This document shows, in pieces, positions 1 through 11,553 of a stretch of 64,000 nucleotides of DNA (position 1 is the stretch's first letter; every line of letters starts with the position of its first letter). Source of the DNA: Emmonsiellopsis sp. PD_33 (taxonomy: Eukaryota > Ascomycota > Eurotiomycetes > Onygenales > Ajellomycetaceae); contig JANTQF010000199.1 of assembly GCA_032988165.1 (NCBI GenBank), positions 1 through 64,000 of the forward strand, written 5' to 3'. The translations under genes and the position numbers were made by a program. Below the pieces are notes generated by a model. The model was given only the letters and a program-made list of their open reading frames with translations. It was not told where the DNA came from and made no database searches.

Positions 1-342
1 AGGCCAGCATAGTGGACTGTGGCAGTTAGCGGGGTGGGCCGAGGGTGGACAGATGGGGGGGAAGGGAGGGGGGGAGGTGCGGGACGGGGGGGGTAGGAGG
101 GGGGGGGGGGGGGGGGGGGGGGTTATGAACCCTAGTTTGATGAAGTGGGCGTTGTAGGGGTGAATATTATTCTATGAAACATAGCTTGAGAATTGAGACA
201 CACTTTGCAGAGCTAAAGTTAAATCCAACATAATGACTCCCTATTACGCCAATGCAATACTTCCATTCCCCATCCCATTTAACCAAACGCCATCCTTCTC
301 CATCTCTAACCCTATCCCAACCCGTAAATCATATCGTTGACA
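1..342. other. G-rich window edge, no gene seen
   Basis: This is the 3' flank of the membrane-protein gene that ends at 343. The first 120 bases are strongly G-rich and include an uninterrupted run of 24 G at 99-122. I see no coding sequence or RNA gene. The homopolymer length should be treated with caution because such runs are hard to sequence. Confidence 0.6.
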
Positions 343-2489
343 TCAGTTATATCTCTTTTCTTTCCTAGGCTCATTCCCGCGGGGCACCAAGCTGATATGC
401 CCAACGTTCATATCTGGCCGCGCATCCCCAACCAGCCCAGGCAACCTGCGCAGGCCCTCAAAGTGTTCAAAGTCCGTGGTGCTCGCGTAATCGAATTGTT
501 CCTGCACTTCCAAGGAGAAATCGGCCCCGAAGCGGAACAGACTGTACCCATCCAAAGTCTCTGCCCAGCGTCGAGAGAAGCCATATTTCACGCCCAGGAT
601 CAGAGAACCGAGAGTCCAAATTCCAAAAAGGGCCATGGGGATGATGGGGGGCATGACTCCAAATGTGAGGGTTTTCCTCTGTTTGGAACTGGTGGCATTT
701 CGGTTCAGATAACCAGCATCGAACCTACTTTGACCTTCGTACATTAATTGTAGTGCTTCCGTCCCGTGGGCGAGCATCAGTGACCGTCGAAGCGCCTCTG
801 CAGTGAGAAACCCGGGGTAATAGGTCTGCGTGGCAAATGTTTCGATGCGGGGGGAGTGGCTCGAAGTGTAAAAGTCGTCAAACGAGTTCTTGACAATTTC
901 AAGCGTAGTCTGGCCGAATGCTCGAACGGGATAACCTTCATTCAGATCAGGATACGGTGGGGTAGTACTCTGTTCGAATGACTTGAAACTCCCTTGCACC
1001 TCAATTTCCGCAGTCCCGAGACTCGAGTGCCGAATACAGCGGACACCAATTGGCGCCGCAACGGATGACACGTCTGGTAGGCGCGATAGGGTGCTAACGT
1101 TGGTGCCTATCGGTGAAAGGAAAGTCTCATTGTAAGAAACAGTCCCATTGTCTCCGAAGATAAACGGGGAAGAGGCCCCAGCAAGTGGTGTGTCTATTGT
1201 TTCGTTGAAGTCGAATTGTGGGGAATAATTCGAAATGGCGAAGTAAGCTTGCCAAAGGGCAAGCTCCAGAATATGCTCATTAAGAGTACCATTAGGCTGA
1301 GCAGCGAAAAACGCATCACTGTAGTCAAGTGGTATTATAGGCGTTGTTGGGTCCGTGCCTGATTGGTAGTATGTGCCACCAATCTCAATATGAGTCATGA
1401 TGTTTCTATTGAAGTCCCTCCCCTCCGTAGAATTGCGAACCCATATCATTTCGAATGGTGAGACCTCTAAAGTGGGGTATTTGTTTTCTGGATAAAGCAG
1501 GTTCCCAGTCTCGAGATATGGAAGCTTGTTGGAGGAGTACCGTCGATTGAGAATTGTAAAGTCGGAGAACGATTCCACAACCGAGCAGTTGTACCCGATA
1601 ATCATACCCCAGGATTTTCCGAATATCGGCACAGCTGCCTGCGGAGCAAGAAATATATCTGGATTCTCACTGGTGTTCAAAGGGAGCGTGTTTGGGAATT
1701 CGTGGAGGCCAAATTTCTCTCGCTGGACATGTGGTGCTGTATAGGCAGTACCCATCCCCGGCACTACAGGAAAACTACCAGCTTTCCAAAAGGTTTCTGT
1801 CGGGGCATAATAACCGTTTCTTTGATTAAAAATTTCCCAGGTCGTCCCAATTACCAGAGGAGGGTCATCTATTCGAACGTATCCATCTTTGAGTTCAAAG
1901 ACTAGACCAGAGGCTGGAAAGGCAATGAATGAAATAGCACTTAGAAATGCCAAGATACACCACAACTTTCCAGCTAAGTTTTTCTTGTGAAGCAGGGTAA
2001 TAAAATACCTCTTCCACCCTCCCGGCCCACTCCAAGTGCTCCCGCTGTGGAACAAGAGCTGCATTGCGTTTTGAACCTGCCAAGTGCGACTGTGCAGCAT
2101 GCTGGCTTCGGCGCCCATCAGGCCATACTTGGAGGCATTCAGGCCGAAGACACCAATAATGAACCAAGAGTAATATATCCAGTTCTCGTCTGTTAGTCCA
2201 TAATGGAGAGAGTCATCTTCCCTCTTATTCACCATGGTCCAAATTATGGCATAGTAGGCAGTAACCATAGCTGGGACAACAATGAGGACCACCCCACGGA
2301 AGGGAAACCGCCGGAGCTGGTGGTTTGGGAGCGTGGGTTTTGCTGACAGAGATCGGATTTGAGGATAACCATACCCGTTCACAGGAGTCGAGGGTTCGTA
2401 CCTAGAATCAGGTTAGACTGAAATGATGAATCTCTCCTGTGCGTAGGTTCAACATACTCCACACCCGTCAGATTGGTAGAGAACTCCAT
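343..2489 (-). CDS. fungal integral membrane protein of unknown function
   Basis: The model has two exons, 2489-2458 and 2401-343, joined across a 56-nt intron with donor GTATGT and a CTAAC branch site 11 nt before the acceptor. It gives 696 residues starting MEFSTNLTGVEYEPSTPVNG. Three hydrophobic segments lie in the first 170 residues (VVLIVVPAMVTAYYAIIW, YYSWFIIGVFGL, LWCILAFLSAISFIAF). A region of about 420 residues follows with many N-x-S/T sequons, then one more membrane segment near residue 620 (PMALFGIWTLGSLILGV) and a short tail. This suggests a plasma-membrane or secretory-pathway protein with a large glycosylated lumenal or outer domain. The architecture is common in filamentous ascomycetes, but I know of no assigned function. 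It is transcribed away from the P450, with a shared upstream region of about 1.2 kb. Confidence 0.8.
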
Positions 2490-3660
2490 GGTCATCTCTA
2501 GTTGATAACAATTCCGCAAGAGATAATGCTTGACCTGATCGCAGGAAATATTGGCCTGGGGGGCAAGGGGCGTTTTATTCTTGCCATGACCGGGGCCTGT
2601 AAGGCTGTAGCAATCGGCACAGCCCGAATGGAGAATCTGGTGATCTACCCAGACAAGAGACCGAAAGGCGAAGCAGAATAAAAATAGGGAGTAATCCATA
2701 GCCGCCACAAAACACTTAGCGACAGTGTCAAGGGGCCCGGCCCTGTCCCAGCACATTGGTGACGAGGTATTTGTTGGCTGTTCATGCGAAGTTGGGTATG
2801 GAGGGGTTGTTGGCGCCCCTCATTATCTCATACATGATACCCACCATTTTTTTCTAAGATTAAGTTTTGGGCCCTTAAAAGTTAAGAGTGAAGCTGATGA
2901 TAGCCAACCGCTTGTGCGGGACCAACTTAGCGACGGGCGTAGCCGCCCAGAAGGTTTCAACATTCAGGGGCGGCGATACGAAGTGACAAATAAAGATGAA
3001 CTTGGTATCTAGCCGCCCTGAAGCAACCCCCCCACTGTTCAGGACGCACGAGTGTGTGGATGTATTGACAGTATTGCCGTGGCTGGGTTTGGCTTGGAGA
3101 GAAGTTGAAGATGGAGGTTAACTTAGGGTGCAGCGCGCTAGACCGGGTTAGGAAACAGACACAGAAATGGATGGATGGACCCGACTACCTTGGATCGGAC
3201 AGTTCAGGAACCAACTCCACGCCGACAACAACCCGTGGACCTTGGAATGGTTTATTATTTCGAAACCAGCCACGCGATTTCAAACAGGAAAACATTCCTG
3301 AGCGGCCCTTCATTCTCCAACCGAGAAACCAGATGTCCCTGGCCGCTCAACTCTGACTCTGTTGATATGTTTTACACCCTCCATCTGCTGCTCCAGTGTA
3401 CGCGTATTTACCCCTAGTGTGAAGACGGACGAAGGAGCTAGCCCACCAGAATAAATCTCATGGACAGCCCGAACCTTTTGGAGGGACTTGCCAGGATTAT
3501 TTAGAGGACGCAGTCGGCTTCTCCCAGTCGGCCAAGGAAACCAGAGAAAGATGCCACGAATTTTCTGAGTCCACGACTTCTGTCATCGCACACTCAAGAA
3601 GCGTAACGGTGTTGACGAGTCAAGCTCTACGAAATAGCAAGGTTCGATAGGCTTACGATC
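2490..3660. other. divergent intergenic region, membrane protein / P450
   Basis: These 1.17 kb separate two divergently transcribed genes and should hold both promoters. Short open frames occur but lack splice-supported continuation or recognisable domains. I see no RNA gene. Confidence 0.5.
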
Positions 3661-5320
3661 ATGATGATCACATCCTTGATCTTATGGGGTGTCATCGCCT
3701 TCATCAGCTACCTTGTATATCAGTCGATCCAGAAGAGTCGGCGCAAACTACCGCCGGGCCCCAAGCCGCTTCCTCTCGTGGGAAATTTGAAGGACTTCCC
3801 CCCAGATGGTACGCCTGAATACCAGCACTGATTAAAGCACAAGGACCTCTACGGTGGCATCAGCTCGGTGACGGTTTTGGGGATGGCACTCGTCATTATC
3901 CACGACAAGCAGACGGCGCATGAGCTGCTGGAACAGGCCTCAAACAAGACATCGGGACGGCCTACGATGGTCATGGCAAACAAGTTGTGCGGCTATGAAT
4001 CTATCGTCATATGCCAGAGTTATAATCCCACATTCCGGCGCTGTCGCAAGTTGCTGCATCGAGAGCTTGGAACCCAGGCGTCCGCAGCGGAGTTTCGCGG
4101 TGCGCAGGAAATTGAAGTAAACCGACAGCTTGTGCGCGGGCTGAATGAGCCCACAAAATGGCTAGAACACTTCAAGACGTGAGTTTGATTGTCCTTTGAG
4201 ATGAGGGATTGTGCTAAAATGGGAGGCGTCGTAACACAGCACCTCGGCTGCTACCGTTTTGAAAATGGCGTATAACTACACCATCGAGCCTCATAAACCT
4301 GATCCCTTGGTTGAGCTGACCGAGAGGATGATGGCTGAGTTCTCCCTCGCCGCTGTTCCCATGGCTTGGGCTGTGGATATTGTTCCTTTTCTCCAGTATC
4401 TCCCGGAGAACTTCCCTGGCGCAACATTTAAGAAGACAGCTCGTAAGTGGAGAAAGTCAATACAGGCAACGGCATATATCCCGTATCGATTCGTTCAGCG
4501 CCAGATGGCAGCGTCTACGTACCAGCCGTCGTATGTATCGAAACTTCTCCAGCAGCTTAAGGGAGAGAATAACGCCAATTTAAGCCGAGAAGACGAGCAG
4601 GCTATCATTTGGACAGCGGCTAGTTTGTATGGTGCTGCCGCGGACACTACCGTGATTACACTCTCCACTTTCACGTTGGCTATGGTTATGTTCCCCGATG
4701 TACAGCGCAAGGCTCAGGAGGAGATTGATCGTGTTGTTGGTACAGACCGCCTGCCCAGCTTCGAGGACCGCGACAAGCTGCCGTACATCAACGCCTTGGT
4801 CAAGGAGGCCCTGAGATGGTGGCCCATTGCGCCCATGGGTTTCCCTCACACTGCCACTGAGGATATCGAGTACAATGGCATGCACATTCCCAAGGGCGCA
4901 TTCCTCCTCCCCGCCGTATGGTGGTTTCTGCATGACCCAGAAGTGCATCCAAATCCGGAATCATTCGATCCTGAGCGCTTCCTTGAACCACGGAATGAAC
5001 CTGATCCCACGGCGGCCTTTGGTTACGGCCGCCGAATATGCGCTGGCCGTTTCTTCGCGGAGTCAAGCCTCTACCTTCATATCTCGCAGTCGTTGGCCGT
5101 CTTTAACATCACCAAGGCGGTGGGGAAGGATGGCAAGGAAATTGAGGTGAATGTTAAGCCAAAACCGGGCGTCCTAACCTATCCAACCGAGTTCGATTGC
5201 CGCGTCGAACCGAGAAGCGAGAAGCATGTACAGTTGGTTAGACAGCTTGAGCGCCAGCATCCTTGGGAGGCAAGCGATTCCGGGCTCCTTGACAGTGTGG
5301 ATGATTTTGAGGCCGAGTAG
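3661..5320 (+). pseudogene. cytochrome P450, intact except for one in-frame TGA at codon 57
   Basis: Two exons, 3661-4178 and 4240-5320, flank a 61-nt GTGAGT...ACACAG intron and give a frame of 532 residues. An N-terminal membrane anchor (ILWGVIAFISYLVY) is followed by the proline hinge LPPGPKPLPLVGN. The I-helix has GAAADTT, the K-helix ExxR is EALR, PERF is present, and the heme loop is FGYGRRICAGR with its cysteine. All catalytic features are therefore intact. Codon 57 (3829-3831) is TGA, followed by LKHKDLYG. Related fungal P450s usually carry tryptophan here, so one TGG-to-TGA change is the only lesion seen. The frame stays open afterwards. The next ATG in frame, at 3868, would lack the anchor and hinge. 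The overall pattern resembles fungal secondary-metabolite P450s of the O-methylsterigmatocystin-oxidoreductase type; the substrate is unknown. Sequencing error, a strain-specific null allele and stop readthrough are all possible. Confidence 0.8.
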
Positions 5321-5970
5321 GAGCGCGAATAACCCATCGCTACTGTCTCTGTCGATTTTCTGCACTTTGATATGTGTGCCTTACGGCCTTTTATTACTAC
5401 TTGCCTATAGATCTCCGAATCTCTGGCCATTCCCGGAGAATGGGGTGATTGTCCTGAACTAAATACCGAATAGCAGATGCCGCTCTTGACTCTCTCGCAT
5501 CCGCAGTAGACGAACTATTATCGCATTTGTACATGCTTCAGCAAAATGCTACCGTAACTCTGGTCAGGGAAGGTGGCCATGATCTATCATAGCTGGCTTC
5601 TAGTAACCGATCTGACAAGTCCGACAAAGAAAAACATGTAATTGGCCTCAGCCTTTCCAAAAGCTGTGAGGAGTTAATAGCTAATAGCATGCAAGTGAGT
5701 GAACACCAGCAATTCTTGACAGTCAGATGTATATATTTTTTCTTTTTTTGGAGGGGAAGTTTGAAGGCGCGAAGTGGGATGAAATATCACGTGATGCATA
5801 ACTGCATTTTTGGCAACTGTGGGCCACCGTATCGAATCAGAGCCGGAGGAGTCATAAATTATTTCACCAGAGAATGCTGATATCACAACGTCATCTTCGC
5901 CTTTGCAACCCCTGTGAACCCATTTCTGTAGCGGGCACCTTAACGCATTGAATCCGCTTCTACCGCAATC
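5321..5970. other. intergenic, P450 3' flank and FRS2 promoter
   Basis: These 650 bases carry no credible gene. A poly-pyrimidine stretch occurs near 5731-5750. A perfect TCACGTGA palindrome lies about 180 nt upstream of the FRS2 start and is listed separately. Confidence 0.5.
5787..5794. promoter_or_regulatory. TCACGTGA E-box palindrome upstream of FRS2
   Basis: This perfect 8-bp palindrome containing CACGTG matches the core recognised by basic helix-loop-helix factors of the Cbf1/CpcA-neighbour type. The same CACGTGA core recurs upstream of IMPDH/IQGAP, ENT3 and the Zn2Cys6 gene in this window. Binding is inferred from the motif only. Confidence 0.35.
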
Positions 5971-7650
5971 ATGGCGCCTGACCTTCCTACGCAAGTATTA
6001 GACCTCCTATCCTCCACGAACGATTCGATCCTCTCCACCGATGCCTTCCCTTCAGTCCCCTCCATACCTTTGAGGAGTGCCCTCGACCGCCTCGCGTCGA
6101 GAGATATGATAGAATATGAGCCTATTGAGCGAGAAGAAGCAGTTTTATCCCCTGAAGCAGAAGGAATTATCGCCAATGGCAGTCATGAAGCGAAAGTGTT
6201 CGAAGCAGTGCGCGCCGCGTTGGACGGACTGAAAATCTCAGATCTACCCAATGTGGTGGGGAAGGACGCCGCAAAAATTGGCGCTGGAAACGCATTTAAA
6301 AAGGGATGGATTAAGAAAGACAAGGATGTGCTAAGGCCCGCGGCGGACGCGATTGAGGACACCGCGAAGGAGCAGCTGGTCACTATAAAAGAAACCAAGA
6401 CATATCCCGATCCCAAAGTCATCGCTGACCTGCGGAAGCGGAAGCTTCTGACGCTGCAGAAGGCTATAAGTTTCAGAATATCAAAGGGGCCAAAATATGC
6501 GCGGGAACTTGTGAAGGAGGAAACGGACCTCACGGCCGATATGCTCACCAACGGCTCGTGGAAAACCGCCAACTTCAAGCCATACAATTTCAATGCCAAG
6601 GGGGCCGTCACCCCCAGCGGCGCCCTTCATCCTCTAAATAAGGTCCGCCAGGAATTCAGACAAATATTCTTTGAAATGGGCTTCGAGGAGATGCCTACGA
6701 ACCGCTTCGTTGAAACCGGATTCTGGAACTTTGACGCCCTCTTCGTACCGCAGCAACATCCCGCTCGCGATCTTCAAGACACTTTTTACATCTCGGATCC
6801 CGTGAAAGCAGACAAGCCACGGGCAGACTCTCCCAATGACATCCACGTTGCAAAGGCTGGACAGTCTACCGCTGGATCTTCAAAAGAAGCCAACAAGCCT
6901 CTCGATTATGAACAGTACTGGAACAATGTCCGTGCTGTACATGAGTCCGGCAAATACGGCTCCATCGGCTACCGATACCCCTGGAACCCAGACGAGTCCC
7001 TCCGCCTGGTTCTCCGCACGCACACCACCTCCATCTCAACCTACATGCTTCACAAACTCGCCGCCAACCCGCGTCCAGCTCGCTACTTCAGTATCGACCG
7101 GGTGTTCCGAAACGAGGCCGTCGACGCCACGCATCTGGCTGAATTCCACCAAATCGAAGGTGTCATTGCTGATTTCGGTCTTTCCCTCGGCGGTCTCATT
7201 GGCTTCATGGAAGTTTTCTTTGCGAAGATGGGAATCCACGGCCTCCGTTTCAAGCCTGCCTATAACCCCTACACAGAGCCTAGCATGGAGATTTTCGGAT
7301 ACCATTCGGGCTTGGGCAAGTGGGTGGAGATCGGTAACAGCGGAATGTTCAGACCGGAAATGTTGGAACCGATGGGCCTGCCTAAGGATATGAGAGTGTA
7401 TGGTTGGGGATTGAGCTTGGAACGACCTACTATGATCAAGTAAGTCCTCTTTACACCTGCCACCTTTCCTTTTTTTTTAATATATCCAACCTCGTCTGTG
7501 GACTATTTGGAGTTATCTCGGAGCACTCACAGCTAACTAACACCCCTTCCTCACAGGTACGGCGTGAGCAACATTCGCGAACTCCTCGGTCACAAGGTAG
7601 ACCTCAACTTCATCGAAACCAACCCTGCCGTCCGTCTTGAGAAGGATTAG
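5971..7650 (+). CDS. FRS2: cytosolic phenylalanyl-tRNA synthetase alpha subunit
   Basis: Exons 5971-7439 and 7557-7650 surround a 117-nt GTAAGT...CACAG intron with a GCTAACTAAC branch region, giving 520 residues, the usual size for the eukaryotic alpha chain. The enzyme charges tRNA-Phe with phenylalanine as an alpha2-beta2 tetramer in the cytosol. The N-terminal third (DALDRLASRD-like helices, SPEAEGIIANGSHEAKVF) is the winged-helix tRNA-binding part. The C-terminal two thirds form the class II catalytic core. Motif 2 is visible as RYFSIDRVFRNEAVDATHL, and motif 3 as GWGLSLERPTMIKYG, which spans the splice junction. The ATG follows a promoter with a CACGTG palindrome and has no in-frame competitor upstream. 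Confidence 0.95.
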
Positions 7651-9149
7651 ATTAAGAAGAGATATCGTGCATTTTTCTTTTTTTGATAGCCCCACGAATG
7701 AAAAGCGCAAGAATTACAGAGATTGAAAGAAGAAGAAGAAGAAAAGCAGACATTAAAAAAAACAAGAACTACACATCCTTTGGACCTATCCTATCTCCTT
7801 GCTTTTATATCCTCTATTTTCATGGTTTTTTTTTTTTCACGCCGTTACGAAGTACATGGGGAGTGAAGAAACTCATATACGTAACAATGTTGCAGTGTTG
7901 GTAGAAATATTATGATATGGAGTAATGGAGGATTGCCAAAAAGCCGTAGATAGAAAAGAATGATCTGTTGACGAAGAATATACATATCCCATCTGTTCTA
8001 GTTAAACCTTCTCGTTAGGTCACAGGGGGGTATTAAGGGTGTTTGTTCGATACTGTTCTCGCCGCCCTACTTAACCAACATTGCACGTAGTATGGATATA
8101 ATATATCAATCAGCCTTGAACATCATACACCAGGAACTACTTGTAGTAAACGGAATCCAATTTCTAATCCACATCCATCCGAAAGACAGACAGACAGGTC
8201 TAAAAAGAAAAAGAAAAAAAAAAGAATGGAAGAAAAGAATAGAAAATGTCCCGCCCGTATCTGTGCTCCGATGAGTAATCTTGACCATCACAGCTCTTCA
8301 GCAGGCGGGTGTGCTTTGCAAACAATCTCCCCGGCTTTTTTTTTTTTTTGGTAAGGAGAGATTTTCTCATCGATTAGATAAAAAAATCTTACACAACCTA
8401 CCCTCCCCTCCCCCCGTGAGACGCCCCAGTTTCACGCCGATATATCACACGTTCCGCTGACTCCAGACGAACAACAGATGTTGATGGAATGGAGAGCGGG
8501 TGGATTCTCGGGGGGTGGTGGGGATGGGGAGAAGGGGGATTGGGTTGTATTGCCGGGTTGGGTTGGGTTGGGTCTAGACACGAGAATGCAAAAAGAAATA
8601 GGTTTGGAATGAAGAGAGTGTTTTTTTGATTATTCCCGTGAAGATGAACTGAGATATGAACTGGATGGATATACCCGCGACCAAAGGAACCTTGGGGTAT
8701 CAGGAATCTTATGCATGGACGGGTGTTCATTTTCGAGACATGTACGGAGTAGAACGGGGGATAGGAAAACGGTTCGAGAAGTCAAAATATCATGTTCCTT
8801 TTCTGAGCTTTCGTACAGGGGGGACCCCATGCATTTTCATTTGTCGCAAGGAAAAAGGGAAGAAAGGGGGGGAAAAAAGGTTCAAGAGGATATATTATTT
8901 TTTCTCTCTAAGAGCCTTGGAAAAAAAAACTCCAGTAAAATTTCCCAGGGTTTCCCTCGCTCATTTCACGGGGTCTATCTATTATCGTAAAAAAGGACAC
9001 CAGTCAGCAAAAGCCGTCTCTCTCCCAACTCACAACCCCCCACTCCACCCCCCATATAACAAAAAATCAAAGGATATATCTCACCATCATCACCCATCCT
9101 CCATCCCAACAAAACCCCCCCTAACAACAACCCAGCGCAAAAAGCAAAT
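7651..9149. other. convergent 3' flanks of FRS2 and RPS21
   Basis: These 1.5 kb lie between two converging genes and hold 3' UTRs and terminators. The sequence is dominated by poly-T and poly-A runs, C-rich blocks and one GGGTT repeat. Open frames here are low-complexity (for example 8656-9153) and I do not call them genes. I see no RNA gene. Confidence 0.55.
8555..8572 (+). other. potential G-quadruplex, four GGG tracts with TT loops
   Basis: The stretch reads GGGTTGGGTTGGGTTGGG, four perfect G-triplets with two-base loops, a textbook intramolecular quadruplex pattern. It resembles a telomere-like repeat but lacks the A of TTAGGG. It lies between two converging genes. Confidence 0.5.
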
Positions 9150-9680
9150 TTAACGCTGGGAGCTTCCGCTCCAGACATTCTTCAACAGACCATCCCGCTG
9201 CGCGAGGCGGTTCAAGCTGTCGTCGCTCTCGCCCATAGCCCGTACGAATCCGCAGAGAGCATATACCTGGTTCTCGCCGGTGTATCGGCCGTTCTCGTCA
9301 ACCTTGGCGACGCTGATTTGGACGGAGGCATGGTCCTTGGCCTTGATGATGCGGTTGGTGGCGCTGCACTTGCGAGGGACGTAGCTATAATTTTATCGAA
9401 GAAGTTGCGGGTTAGAAATTGGCCTTGTCCCTTATCTAAAATTTCAATCTCGAGGAAATGGGGGGTTGTCGGGTGTTTCGATTTTTTATCCTGCGGATGC
9501 GGAAATTCCCCCCCTCTTATATTTTTCTTTCGTTCTTTCTTTTCGACGGTCCGCGGCAAAGCAGAGGCCGGTTGGATTTCTCTCAATTGGAGCGGATCGA
9601 AGGAGGGGGTGGACACCGAAAACGCGGGAGGGGGGGGGGGATACGTACAGGTCAACGATTTCTCCCTTCTCGTTCTCCAT
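9150..9680 (-). CDS. RPS21: 40S ribosomal protein eS21
   Basis: Two exons, 9680-9649 (32 nt) and 9384-9150, encode 88 residues, the normal length of this small-subunit protein. The N terminus is MENEKGEIVDLYVPRKCSAT, with the junction inside the Leu codon of DLY. The body contains TNRIIKAKDHASVQI and ALCGFVRAMGESDDSLNRL, followed by AQRDGLLKNVWSGSSQR. These are the conserved blocks of the eS21 family, which sits on the 40S solvent side and is needed for 20S pre-rRNA maturation. The 264-nt intron is long for this locus and has a long C tract within 7 nt of its GTACGT donor. The family lets the start codon and both splice sites be fixed with confidence. Confidence 0.96.
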
Positions 9681-10038
9681 TTTGGCGGATTTGTGGGATG
9701 ACGGGGGGTTGAAAAAGGTGGTGAGACGGGGGGCGTTTTGCGGTGCTTGGTCGTTGTGGTCTGGTCGATGTTTTCTGGCGTTGAATCTTGAGATCGCGAA
9801 GGGAATTGTGCGTCATGTGACCGATCCCGAATTTTTAGGTTTAGTGAGCTGCCTTTAAGGTTGGGTCGTGTTGTTTAGCGAGGAGTGCGTGGGGTTAGGG
9901 CGCATTGAGGTTGGATAAGGTAAAATGGGATGGTTGTTGTATGCTACAGATTGATATTACGGAAGGCGTCGCATGGTGATATCTATCCAATGGGTTCTAT
10001 AACATCTTAACTTCCTCTATAGCCGGTGCAATTGCAGC
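9681..10038. other. RPS21 promoter / Nudix gene 3' flank
   Basis: About 360 bases separate the RPS21 start from the stop of the next minus-strand gene. The region contains TCATGTGACC and AT-rich patches consistent with a promoter, but no decisive motif and no gene. Confidence 0.45.
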
Positions 10039-11297
10039 TCACAAAGCACTCTTCGCGTGCTTCTCCTCCTTTAAGATCTCGCTCCTCCACCGAATCTCCA
10101 CCTCTCTCGGTCCCTCCTTGAGAAACCGAACAAGCACCACCCTGTCCGGTTCTCCTTTCTTGTCAGATCCTTGAAGCTCAGGTCCCACGTAATCCAACGT
10201 GAGAATCACCCGTCCATCGGGAACCTGCCCGATGGGTTTCGGAGAGATATACTTGTCCTTCCACGGGGGCGAACCAGAATGCACAAAGCTCACCAGTTCA
10301 GCCCGTCTCTTCGCAGACTCCTCCTTGGAAACGGTGGAAGCATATTCGCCCACCCGTTCAAGGAATTGGGAGACGAAGGTTAGCAACAATACCTGCGGAG
10401 GGAACATTATAACGTCTCCTTTCTTTGCAAGCCGTAACCACTCTGATGGAGGGAGGAATCGGGCCTCAGTGATTTCCAATCCGCCGTCGGACGTTGGGAC
10501 TTGAACCTCTCCCTCTCCGTTCCCAGGGACGCCTTCGGAGATTATGCTGTTGGATTCTGGAGACAAGGGAAGGAAGTAGAGGTACATCTGTGTCGTAAAT
10601 CGTCTCGGGTTCGTCGCCGGGGTTATCCAGTGGGAGAACGGAAGAAGGGGATCTATCTAACACAAACAGCGGCTTTTTGGTCAACCCAATGGAACCCCAG
10701 TTATAGTTTTTTAGGTCTATATAGTCGAGACAAAAAGGTGGGAGGGGGGTTCTGGTTGCATGTCTGACCAATATCCGGTTCTGCTGCCTCATTTATGCTC
10801 TTCAGCCACTGCATGAAGCTGATTTCATTTCTGTGGATTGCATGCCTTCCTGCCTCCCTCTGCTCCGCGTTTACGTGGATCATTTGGCCGGTGACTTTGT
10901 CCTTCGCAAGTAGAATGCCGCTCTCCTCGAATAGCTCGCGGATAGCTGCTCTTCGGTAGTGTGGGCCTTCATCGTGGCTATCTGGGTGTCCCGCTGGGGG
11001 GAAGTTTTCTCCGTCCTGTGAGGATATATTTCCTCCGGGGAAGACATGGGCGGAAGGGAAAGAAGCGGAGGTTTTCACGCGGTGGAGTAAGAGGACTTCG
11101 TTTTGCGGGGAGACGAGGATTACACTAGAAATTGTGGAAAATTGCATTAGTGTTGTCCCTTTATATTTTGAAATAATACCCCAAGGAGCTGTATATTCCG
11201 GTTTTCTGTCAAAGCAGATAGTTCGGCAGACGCACCTCGAGCTCGGTCTGGGTATCGAGCGGTCCACCTTTCCTCCCTCTTTCGCCTTGGGAGCCAT
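10039..11297 (-). CDS. Nudix hydrolase of the NUDT19-like type
   Basis: Three exons, 11297-11236, 11124-10769 and 10652-10039, give 343 residues. The 111-nt first intron ends in TTCTAG. The 116-nt second intron uses a less common GTCAGA donor and ends in GATAG, a choice fixed by the continuous reading AEPDIDPLLPFSHWITP. The Nudix box is present as FPGGN followed, after an insertion of about 25 residues, by AAIRELFEESGILL, which keeps the REx2EExG metal-binding core. That long insertion and the downstream RRFTTQMYLYFLP block are typical of NUDT19-like CoA or nucleoside-diphosphate hydrolases. The start MAPKAKEGG is preferred over an upstream in-frame extension because related proteins begin in this way. 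The exact substrate cannot be read from the sequence. Confidence 0.85.
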
Positions 11298-11553
11298 ATC
11301 TCGATACTGCGGCACCCTCCGAATCGTCGATAGACGGGCTTTCTGACCGGCGCGAGAGGTGCCTTGGGAGCACAGATAACCAGGCGCAAATGCTCGTCCA
11401 CCAGCAGAACAATAGAAATCGCAGCTGTTGGTCGCGAGCCGAAGGATAATGTTGCGCAGTTGACCCGTAGAAGTTTGCGACAATTGGAGACTTACCGGGA
11501 AGGGAAGCATATTACCCTCCTCACAGTCGTCTGGGAAGTTCACGGGATATAAA

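Noticed and set aside
2379..2756. 125-codon minus-strand open frame as a separate gene
   Set aside because: It runs through the first intron of the membrane-protein gene. Splicing at GTATGT joins its internal ATG (2489) to the large exon and gives a coherent N terminus.
3801..3840. A tiny intron removing the P450 TGA
   Set aside because: The only GT...AG pair around the stop is about 29 nt, too short for a fungal intron, and its removal would break the reading frame.
8656..9153. 165-codon plus-strand open frame
   Set aside because: The translation is low-complexity (Lys, His and Pro runs), has no domain, and lies in the 3' flanks of two good genes.
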